From: Aegilops tauschii subsp. strangulata
Lineage: Eukaryota; Streptophyta; Magnoliopsida; Poales; Poaceae
Assembly: GCF_002575655.3 (NCBI RefSeq)
Contig: NC_053037.3
Coordinates: 569,820,880 to 569,884,879 of the forward strand
Length of the DNA stretch: 64,000 nucleotides
Reading direction: 5' to 3'
Shown here in pieces: positions 55,966 to 64,000 of the stretch (within the stretch, counting starts at the first letter, position 1; every line of letters begins with the position of its first letter). The notes under the pieces were generated by a model that searched no databases, was not told the DNA's origin, and was given only the letters and a program-made list of their open reading frames with translations. The position numbers and the translations under genes were made by a program.

Positions 55966-58242
55966 ACTCCCCCAAGCTTAAACCTTTGCTTGTCCTCAAG
56001 CAATTCAGTTGATAAACTGAAAGTGATAAAGAAAAACTTTTACAAACTCTGTTTGCTTTTGTTGTTGCAAATATGTAAAGCCAACATTCAAGTTTTCTGC
56101 AAAGATTATGACTAACCATATTCACATTAACTCTTAGGTCTCATGTTTACTCATATCAATGGCATAATCAACTAGCGAGCCATAATAATAAATCTTGGAT
56201 GACAACACTTTCTCAAAACAATCATAATATGATATAATAAGATGGTATCTCGCTAGCCCTTTCTGAGACCGCAAAACATAAATGCAGAGCACCTTTAAAG
56301 ATCAAGGACTGACTAGACATTGTAATTCATGGTAAAAGAGATCCAGTCATAGTCATACCCAATATAAATTAACAGTAATGGATGCAAATGACAGCAGCGC
56401 TCTCCAGCTGGTGATTTTTAATGAGAGGGTGATGACTCAACATAAAAGTAAATAGATAGGCCCTTCGCAGAGGGAAGCAGGGATTTGTAGAGGTGCCAGA
56501 GCTCGGTTTTAAAACAGAGATAAATAATATTTTGAGCGGCATACTTTCATTGTCAACATAACAACCAAGAGATGGCGATATCTTCCATGCTACACACATT
56601 ATAGGCGGTTCCCAAACGGAATGGTAAAGTTTATACTCCCCCTCCACCAACAAGCATCAATCCACGGCTTGCTCGAAACAACGAGTGCCTCCAACTAGCA
56701 ACAGTCCCAGGGGGAGTTTTGTTCGCAATTATTTTGATTTAGTTTGCATAAAGCATGGGACTGGGCATCCCGGTGACCAGCCATTTTCTCATGAGTGAGG
56801 AGCGGAGTCCACTCCTCTTGAGAATAACCCGCCTAGCATGGAAGATACGGACAACCCTAGTTGATACATGAGTTATTCGAGCATACAAAACAGAATTTCA
56901 TTTGAAGGTTTGGAGTTTGGCACATACAAATTTACTTGGAACGGCAGGTAGATACCGCATATAGGAAGGTATGGTGGACTCATATGGAATAACTTTGGGG
57001 TTTAAGGGATTGGATGCACAAGCAGTATTCCAGCTTAGTACAAGTGAAGGCTAGCAAAAGACTGGGAAGCGACCAACTAGAGAGCGACAACAGTCATGAA
57101 CATGCATTAAAATTAATAAACATTGAGTGCAAGCATGAGTAGGATATAATCCACCATGAACATAAATATCGTGAAGGCTATGTTGATTTGTTTCAACTAC
57201 ATGTGTGAACATGTGCCAAGTCGAGTCACTTAAATCATTCAAAGGAGGATACCACCCCCACTATACCACATCAAAACCATTTTAATAGCATGTTGGCACG
57301 AAAGGTAAACCATTATAACTCATAGCTAATCAAGCATGGCACAAGAAACTATGATCTCTAATTGTCATTGCAAACATGTTTATTCATAATAGGCTGAATC
57401 AGGAACAATGAACTAATCATATTTACAAAAATAAGAGAGGTCGAGTTCATACCAGCTTCTCTCATCTCAGTCAGTCCATCATATATCGTCATAATTGCCT
57501 TTCACTTGCACGACCGAACAATGTGAATAATAATAAGAGTGCACGTGCATCGGACTAAGCTGGAATCTGCGAGCATTCAATAAACAGGAGAAGACAAGGC
57601 AATATGGGCTCTTGGTTAATCAACAATAATGCATATAAGAGCCACTTCAACAATTTAATTATGGTCTTCTCCTATCGACCCCCAAAGAAAAGAAAAGAAA
57701 TAAAACTATTTACACGGGAAAGCTCCCAACAAGCAAAAGAAGAACGGGAAATCTTTTTGGGTTTTCTTTTTAATTAATACTACTACAGCAAGAAAAGTAA
57801 ACTAACTAAAAGCTACTGCTATTTTTTTTGTTTTTCTTAAGGTTTATCAAACACACAAGAAGAAAGCAAGAAAAATAAAATAAACTAGCATGGATATTAC
57901 AGTGAAAGAGTATGAGCACCGACATCTAGCAATGAGTGTGTGAACACGAATGTAATGTCGGTGGGAAATACATACTCCCCCAAGCTTAGGCTTTTGGCCT
58001 AAGTTGGTTTATTGCCACGGATGGCCTGGCGGATATCCATCGTTGTAGCCGGGGTCGTACTGAGATGCAGCAATTATTGCCTCCTGGGCTGCAACGTGGC
58101 GGCGAGCTGCCTCCGCCCTCCTCTCGTACTCATCTGCCTCCTCTCTGGTAATAACATATCTTCCTTTTGCCTGATAATCAAAGAAGGCAGGAGCAGGGAG
58201 AGTAATACGGATAGAACGACGTCTGTCAAAGATTAAGCAATA
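55966..58242. other. Athila-group internal non-coding region
   Basis: It begins with the polypurine tract (seen as ACTCCCCCAAGCTT). No gene is visible to 58242. A second CTCCCCCAAGCTTAGGCTTTT occurs at about 57975. This would be the long 3' untranslated part of the element. Confidence 0.55.
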
Positions 58243-58977
58243 CTAGAGAGGTGATTCATTCCTCTCAACAAACTGGTGGTGAGCCATAGCATTAAAGTCT
58301 AGGTAAGCAAGAGGCAATTCAATATCATCATTACGTATGGTTACACCAAGAAAAGCAGCTAGGCGGGTTGCATAAATTCCACCAAAGAAATCTCCATTAA
58401 ATCTATTATTATGCAACCTACGTGCAACAATGGCTCCCAAATTATAAGATTTGTCTCCTAACACAACACTTCTAAGAATACTGAGGTCAGGAACACACAT
58501 ATGACATGCTTCATCCTTACCGTTTATGCACCTACCTATGAAGAGAGCAAAATAATGTATAGCAGGAAAATGAATGCTCCCTATGGGAGCTTGTGCTATA
58601 TCTCTAGATTCCCCCACAGTTATACTAGCAAGAAAATTTCTAAATTCAGATTTGCGGGGTTCACTAGCACTACCCCATTGTGGAAGTTTGCAAGCAGTAG
58701 TAAAATCCTCTAAGTTCATCGTATAAGATTTCTCATAAAGATCAAACAGGACAGTTGGAGAATTACGTGAAGATGAAAATTCAAACCTCCTCACAAAGGA
58801 ACTAGTGAGATAGTGGTACTGGCGGCATTTTTCTGCCTCAAAGCTCACAAGATCAGCGTTACGCAAATATGCGTTAAATTCTTCCTTGATTCCCGCTCGA
58901 TCCATAAAGTTTTCTGAAGGCCATTCACAGGGCCGCACTGGAGCGTCCCTTGGTGGCTCGTCGCCAGCATCACGCAT
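58243..58977 (-). CDS. ATHILA-type ORF of the Athila-group element
   Basis: 244 codons, MRDAGDEPPRDAPVRP to FVERNESPL. It resembles the ATHILA ORF family of plant gypsy elements (FEFSSSRNSPTVLFDLYEKS, FRNFLASITVGESRDIAQAP). It is downstream of the pol position, where some Athila-lineage elements carry an extra, sometimes envelope-like gene. I see no transmembrane segment here, so I do not assign an envelope role. The frame is open but short for the family and probably partial. Confidence 0.65.
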   Translation of the reverse strand: MRDAGDEPPRDAPVRPCEWPSENFMDRAGIKEEFNAYLRNADLVSFEAEKCRQYHYLTSSFVRRFEFSSSRNSPTVLFDLYEKSYTMNLEDFTTACKLPQWGSASEPRKSEFRNFLASITVGESRDIAQAPIGSIHFPAIHYFALFIGRCINGKDEACHMCVPDLSILRSVVLGDKSYNLGAIVARRLHNNRFNGDFFGGIYATRLAAFLGVTIRNDDIELPLAYLDFNAMAHHQFVERNESPL

Positions 58978-59822
58978 TGCAAGCCTGGGTCATTGCTTCC
59001 TTGAAGAACCACCTTGGTACATTTTCCTAAGCATATTTCTTCCTCTGAAAAATTTCTGAAATTTTTAGTAACTTCAAATAAAAGTGAACCAAGCTCAACA
59101 AAATTGATAGCAACTACTCCTACAAGTGCCTAGAGACTATATCATGCATTAGAACTACTTGGAACCATATAAATTTGACATGCAAGCTCAAGAACATGGT
59201 CACCTAGGCAGCACAAATTTGCAATGAATAGAGCATTAGAACAAAAACTAATTGGACCAATGGAGGAGTCACATACCAAGGAACAATCCCCCCAAGCAGT
59301 TTTGTGAGAGGTGCTTTGAGCAAGGAGATCGAAAATCGCAGCAAAATGAGCTAGAACTCGTGCTTGAGCTGGATGGTGATTTTTTTGGAGGAGGAAGGAG
59401 TGTGTGGGTGCAGGAATAAGTGGAGGGGGGCCACCATGGGCCCACGAGGCAGGGGGTGCGCCCAGGGGGGTAGGGCGCGTCCTCCACCCTCGTGGCCAGG
59501 TGCTTGCCCCTCCCGCTGTGTTCTCAGTGCCAGATATTCTCAAATATTCCAGAAAAAATCATATTCCATTTCAGGGCATTTGGAGAACTTTTATTTTCGG
59601 GGTATTTTTATATTGCACGGATAAATCAGAAAACGGACAGAAAAATACTATTTTTACTTTATTTCAACTAAATAACAGAAAGTAGAAAGAGGGTGCCGAA
59701 GGTTGTGCCTTCTAGTTTCATCCATCTCATGCTCATCAAAAGGAATCCACTAACAAGGTTGATCAAGTCTTGTTAACAAACTCATTCCGATTAACATGGA
59801 ACCGGAGAAATTTCGAATAACA
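58978..59822. other. Athila-group region where pol is missing
   Basis: Non-coding. At about 59430-59500 it has GGGCCCACGAGGCAGGGGGT and CCACCCTCGTGG words also found in the element's LTRs (55690, 61920), followed by TCAGGGCATTTGGAGAACTT, similar to the LTR's TCAGGTCATTCCGAGAACTT. This may be a relic of a related LTR or shared sequence. RT and integrase, expected here, are absent. Confidence 0.5.
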
Positions 59823-61049
59823 CTATGTTACCTCAATGGGGATATGCACATCCCCAATAATAAGAATATCATATTTCTTCTTGACAGTAGGAAGAGGAAA
59901 TTCAAAACCTCCAAATATAATCGATGGAATTTTCCCAATAGAATTGATACTATGAACTTGAGGTTGTTTCCTCGGAAAGTGTACCGTATCCTCATTACCA
60001 TTAACATGAAAAGTGACATTGCCTTTGTTGCAATCAATAACAGCCCCTGCAGTATTCAAAAAGGGTCTTCCAAGAATAATAGACATACTATCGTCCTCGG
60101 GAATATCAAGAATAACAAAGTCCGTTAAATAGTAACGTTTGCAACCACAACAGGCACATCCTCACAAATACCGACAGGTATAGCAATTGATTTATCAGCC
60201 ATTTGCAAAGATATTTTAGTAGGTGTCAACTTATTCAAGTCAAGTCTACGATATAAAGAGAGGCATAACACTAACACCGGCTCCAAGATCGCATAGAGCA
60301 GTTTTAACATAGTTTCTTTTAATGGAGCATGGTATAGTAGGTACTCCTGGATCTTCAAGTTTCTTTGGTATTCCACCCTTAAAAGTATAATTAGCAAGCA
60401 TGGTGGAAATTTCAGCTTCCGGTATCTTTCTTTTATTAGTAACAATATCTTTCATATACTTAGCATAAGGATTCATTTTGAGCATATCAGTTAATCGCAT
60501 AGACAAAAAGATAGGTCTAATCATTTCAGCAAAGCGCTCAAAATCCTCATCATCCTTTTTCTTGCATGGTTTGGGAGGAAAAGGCATGGGTTTCTGAACC
60601 CATGGTTCTCTTTCTTTACCGTGTTTCCTAGCAACAAAGTCTCTCTTATCATAACGTTGATTCTTTGATTGTGGGTTATCAAGATCAACAGCGGGTTCAA
60701 TTTCCACATCATTATCATTACTAAGTTGAGCATCATCATGAACATCATCATTAACATTTTCATTAGGTTCATGTTCATTACCAGATTGTGTTTCAGCATC
60801 GGAAATAGATATATCATTTGGATTCTCAGGTGGTTCAGCAATAGGTTCACTAGAAGCATGCAAATTCCTATCATTTTTCTTTTTCTTCCTTTTAGAAGGA
60901 CTAGGTGCATCAATATTATTTCTCTGAGAATCTTGCTCAATCCTCTTAGGGTGGCCTTCAGGATACAAAGGTTCCTGCGTCATTTTACCGGTTCTAGTAG
61001 CCACTCTAATAGCATAATCATTATTCTTACTATTCAATTCATTGAGCAA
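59823..61049 (-). pseudogene. Athila-group gag end and aspartic protease, frameshifted
   Basis: Three overlapping frames (61049-60246, 60445-60125, 60086-59823) give, in order, a Lys/Asp/Glu-rich linker, a gag end (FERFAEMIRPIFLSMRLTDM), a protease-like core (CDLGAGVSVMPL, where Asp-Leu-Gly-Ala replaces the usual Asp-Thr/Ser-Gly) and SIILGRPFLNTAGAVIDCNK. The latter two features are normal for Athila proteases. Frame changes at about 60250 and 60120 break it. Confidence 0.75.
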
Positions 61050-61078
61050 ATCATTTGAGCTTTAAGTACTTGTTCTAC

Positions 61079-61210
61079 TTGAGTGGTAACCATAGAAGCA
61101 TGTTTACTAATAAGTTTAAGTTCACTCTTAACATTAGCCATATAATCATACGTGCTTATGGAAAAGAACTTAAACTTATTAGTAAACATGCTTCTATGGT
61201 TACCACTCAA
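61079..61210. repeat. 45-bp perfect inverted repeat at the Athila 5' junction
   Basis: Arm 1 (61079-61123, TTGAGTGGTAACCATAGAAG..) is the exact complement of arm 2 (61166-61210). The 42-bp spacer contains AATCATACGTGCTTATGG, a near copy of the LTR sequence that starts again at about 61218. It marks the truncation point of the 5' LTR. Confidence 0.92.
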
Positions 61211-61211
61211 T

Positions 61212-62210
61212 AGAATATAGTCATACGTGCTTATGGAAAAGAACTTGCATGACATCTTTTGTCCTACCCTCCCGTGGCAGCGGGGTCCTAATGGAAACTA
61301 AGGGATATTAAGACCTCCTTTTAATAGAGTGCCGGAACAAAGCATTAACACATAGTGAATACATTAACTCCTCAAACTACGGCCATCACCGGGAGTGGTC
61401 CCGATTATTGTCACTTCGGGGTTGCCGGATCATAACACATAGTAGGTGACTATAGACTTGCAAGATAGGATCAAGAACTCACATATATTCATGAAAACAT
61501 AATAGGTTCAGATCTGAAATCATGGCACTCGGGCCCTAGTGACAAGCATTAAGCATAGCAAAGTCATAGCAACATCAATCTCAGAACATAGTGGATACTA
61601 GGGATCAAACCCTAACAAAACTAACTCGATTACATGATAGATCTCATCCAACCCATCACTGTCCAGCAAGCCTACGATGGAATTACTCACGCACGGCGGT
61701 GAGCATCATGAAATTGGTGATGGAGGATGGTTGATGACGACGACGGCGACGAATACCCCTCTTCGGAGCCCCGAACGGACTCTAGATCAGCCCTCCCGAG
61801 AGGTTTTAGGGCTTGGCGGCGGCTCCGTATCGTAAAACGCGATGAATCCTTCTCTCTGTTTTTTTCTCCCCGAAAGTGAATATATGGAGTTGGAGTTGAG
61901 GTCGGTGGAGCGTCAGGGGCCCACGAGGCAGGGGGCGCGCCCAGGGGGGCAGGCGCGCCCCCCACCCTCGTGGACAGGGTGTGGGCCCCCTGACGTGGAT
62001 TTTTCTTCCAGTATTTTTAATATTTTCCAAAAAGATGTTCTGTGGAGTTTCAGGTCATTCCGAGAACTTTTGTTTCTGCACATAAATAACACCATGGAAA
62101 GTCTGCTGAAAACAGCGTCAGTCCGGGTTAGTTCTATTCAAATCATGCAAGTTAGAGTCCAAAACAAGGGCAAAAGTGTTTGGAAAAGTAGATACGACGG
62201 AGACGTATCA
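61212..62210 (-). repeat. Athila-group 5' LTR, truncated
   Basis: 999 bp aligning to 54984-55965 with 15 substitutions and a few indels by my count. The part matching 41088-41316 and 54809 to about 54983 is missing. Confidence 0.88.
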
Positions 62211-62905
62211 ACCTACTATTAAAGGGAATAGGTATTCTTGGTTTGGTTTAGTCCTTTTCGTTTGGTTTACACACGTTAAGCGATCTGGGCCAGGTACTTG
62301 TATATTGATGGGCCTTTTATGGGCTTTCATAGAGACTGCGAAAAATAATTAGGTCAAAATAAATCAACATTATGAGAACTAAACACAGGACCTATGCGCC
62401 TTTCTATTTACTAATCCCAACTCACTCTAAATATACGAGTGGCAGTCATCATATTTAGAGCGAGCTAATTAAGTGAATGAGCTAATAAAGGAAGGATTGT
62501 GGGTATAAATAGAATATTTAATTGATGTGGCTAATTAAAGAAAGGATTATGGGTAAACCGATGGGATAACTAAAAAAAAGATTGTGGTCTTAATAAATTG
62601 TACATGAAGGATTTGAGGTACTACCTCCCTTTCGGTGTATAAGTCATTCGCGTAGTTCTAGATCATCGATTTGAAGAATTAAATATGTGTTATATGTCAT
62701 GAAAAGTATATCACTAGATTTCTACACGGATGTAGTTTCTAAATATATATATTTTGTCATATATAGGCTGTGGGACATTATGCTTGCACAAAACATCAAT
62801 TTTTCCCGTTGCAATGCACGGGCATATGTACTGGTGATTCAAAAAAGAAAGGTGTGCTATAGAAGCAAAGTCTCAAGAAAGATGTGGCATTTTCTCAAAT
62901 TACTC

Positions 62906-63050
62906 CTCCACCGACCGCCTCCAGCGCAAGCCGCTAACCGGCGCGACCTCCCTCGGCTCCCCGCCCTCGCAGGTGACGACGAAGACTAGGTCGCGCTGCG
63001 CCTGCAGTCCCAGCTCATGCTCGTGCAACCCCGCGGAGGACGGGAGTTCG
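62906..63050 (+). other. GC-rich sequence between the MULE end and the ferritin fragment
   Basis: An open but interrupted frame (LAGDDED, stop, VALRLQSQLMLVQPRGGREF) with no recognised family. It could be leader or a fused foreign exon. Confidence 0.35.
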
Positions 63051-63570
63051 AGATGCTACCTAGGGTTGCGCCGTCTCCGACCACCGCCGCCGCCGCCGCA
63101 GTTGGACAGCTCTCTAGGGCGGGGTTCACTGCCGGTTTGGTGAGGTTGTCGCGGGGGCTTCCATCTGTGCAGGGTCGACGGTCTGCTGCAGGGCCGCGGC
63201 GAAGGGGCAGGAGGTGCTCAGCGGGGTGATGTTCCAGCCATTTGAGGAGCTCAAGGGGGAGCTCTCCCTCGTGCTGGAGGGCAAGGACCAGTCACTCGCC
63301 AGGCACAAGTTCGTCGATGAGTGCGAGGCCCTCAACGAGCAGGAGCATACCAAGTTAGTGTTGCTCCGCTTAGTAAGACTAAAATGAATCCTTCTTCTCT
63401 TGTGCGTGTTTTTCTGACGAACCATGCAGGTATTTACTCTATTTCTAAATACATACTGTAAAATTATTTCAAACGCCACAAGAGACTGTTTCTGCTATTA
63501 TTTCAATACGAAATGGATGCAAATGTCGATTTAATCTTTAAAATTGCCATTGCAGTGTGGAGTACAATGG
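63051..63570 (+). pseudogene. Ferritin gene fragment
   Basis: The ATG at 63051 starts a plastid-transit-like peptide (MLPRVAPSPTTAAAAAVG..SRGLPSV). A frameshift near 63175 leads to the plant extension and helix A start: [20 protein letters not shown], then [16 protein letters not shown]. This matches plant ferritin, the plastid iron-storage shell protein. The usual CEAA(I/V)NEQ is altered. Exon 1 fades at about 63345. An acceptor TTGCAG at about 63555 is followed by the first residues of exon 2 (VEYN), after which homology stops. The ferroxidase residues of later helices are absent, so it is a broken fragment. Confidence 0.75.
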
Positions 63571-64000
63571 GCTGCAAAGTCGAGACACAAGTGAGTTGCC
63601 ACTAGCGTCGTTCCGCTGCCCGTATTGCTGCATTGAGTTTGTTCGTGGCATGTGCGCATCGGATCACAGACAGCATACTGCCTGGAGATGTTAGGGGCTC
63701 CTCTTTGAAAATTGCCGGTCCAAACTTGCATCTTCTGCCCAGTAAAGAGAGTAGGGGCTCCTCTTTGATTAAAAGGTACCCCGTCCTTTTGCTGCGTGTC
63801 GGAGGGAAGAAATTACAGCAATGACTCAAATGTTGGATGTCGGTGATACTTCAGCTCCAATACAATTCCAGCCACTCATCATCAGGTTAGATCTTTCTCT
63901 ACTTTGATCTCACACGTTGTTGTTTGCATCATGCATGGTGATGAAATTCTGCTCTAATTTCTGTGCTTTTATTTGCACATTTTTTGGTGGAAATTTTGCT
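63571..64000. other. Unassigned end of window
   Basis: TAGGGGCTCCTCTTTGA occurs twice (about 63690 and 63753). An exon-like frame at about 63807-63879 (EITAMTQMLDVGDTSAPIQF) ends at ATCAG|GTTAGA. It is not ferritin and I do not recognise it. Its continuation would be beyond the window. Confidence 0.35.

Larger units (their letters stand above)
41088..62210 (-). mobile_element. Athila-group (Sabrina/WHAM-like) gypsy element, deleted, split by a Tat element
   Basis: Read on the minus strand, the LTRs begin TGATACGTCTCCGTCGTATC and end TTGTGGGTTATCA. A perfect 5-bp duplication, ACCTA, flanks it (41083-41087, 62211-62215). The 3' LTR (41088-41316 plus 54809-55965, about 1.39 kb) is whole except for the nested Tat element. 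The 5' LTR is truncated to 61212-62210. A polypurine AAGCTTGGGGGAG lies just inside the 3' LTR. Remains of gag-protease (61049-59823) and an ATHILA-type ORF (58977-58243) are present. Reverse transcriptase, RNase H and integrase are missing. I did not verify the family name. Confidence 0.85.
41078..62834 (+). mobile_element. Helitron E in the MULE right TIR (split by an LTR element)
   Basis: The first ten bases, TCTATACCTA, are at 41078-41087 after an A. The element resumes after the LTR retrotransposon at 62216 (CTATTAAAGGGAATAGG) and ends at 62834 with CCCGTTGCAATGCACGGG, CATATGTA and CTGG before a T. Its own length is about 630 bp. It is non-autonomous and has no coding domain. The border choice is supported by exact rejoining of the MULE TIR. 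Confidence 0.85.
33785..62901 (-). mobile_element. Mutator-like element (MULE), split by nested insertions
   Basis: The terminal inverted repeats of about 200 bp are at 33785-33985 and, in the opposite orientation, at about 40945-41077 plus 62835-62901. Both read AATTTGAGAAAATGCCACAT from the outside, later share GGACAAAAT..CACAAA, GGACGAATTTGCCCTCA and CTCGTTTCCTGGTCATA, and are separated by a MuDR-like transposase gene. Removing the Helitron at 41078-62834 rejoins the right repeat exactly (GGTATA + TGATTC). The element's own length is about 5.1 kb without nested DNA. The word CTCCACCG occurs near both ends (33771-33778, 62906-62913) and may be the target duplication, but it is not directly adjacent to the matching part of the TIRs. 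Confidence 0.85.

Noticed and set aside
58243..58977. Envelope-like gene of the Athila-group element
   Set aside because: The position fits, but no signal peptide or membrane segment is visible. It is listed only as an ATHILA-type ORF.

Overview
This is plant nuclear DNA, almost certainly from a Triticeae grass (wheat, Aegilops or barley group). The signs are a solo LTR with BARE-1/Angela/WIS-type ends, a Sabrina/WHAM-like Athila-group LTR retrotransposon, Stowaway MITEs starting CTCCCT(C/T)CG inside TA duplications, a grass tRNA-derived SINE, and several Helitrons ending in a CCCGT..ACGGG hairpin plus CTAG or CTGG. Host genes have GC-rich first exons and standard GT-AG introns.

Layout. 1-1650: tandem repeat of about 316 bp; 1650-3550: AT-rich low-complexity DNA; 3554-5339: solo copia LTR; 5820-7388: decayed LINE. 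7654-14353 is the main gene island: an intronless RING-H2 gene (minus), a SINE with perfect target duplications, and a complete 11-exon gene for the bifunctional purine enzyme PurH (plus). 14930-17366 holds an unidentified Cys-rich pseudogene, a Harbinger-type MITE and a broken F-box/FBD gene, all minus for the genes. 18414-20829 holds Stowaway MITEs and two minus-strand LINE remnants. 22120-23160 is an intact ATL-type RING-H2 ubiquitin ligase gene (minus).

From 23.4 kb to the end the window is nested transposons. Helitron A (24514-31769) sits inside Helitron B, four bases from B's 5' end; B ends at 32836. From 33785 to 62901 there is a Mutator-like element (MULE) with about 200-bp terminal inverted repeats and a minus-strand MuDR-type transposase gene. 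That gene is broken by a composite Helitron (36856-39168) and by frameshifts, and its 3' end carries three tandem 81-nt mini-exons. The right TIR is split by another Helitron (41078-62834), which contains an Athila-group element (41088-62210, duplication ACCTA), whose LTR contains a Tat-group element (41317-54803, duplication GTAGT). The last 1.1 kb has a ferritin pseudogene fragment next to the MULE end.

The active host functions I can support are de novo purine synthesis (PurH) and two ubiquitin ligases; the rest of the coding-like sequence is transposon-derived or decayed. I found no CRISPR, rRNA or tRNA genes. All coordinates, splice sites and divergence counts were read by eye; no database search was run.
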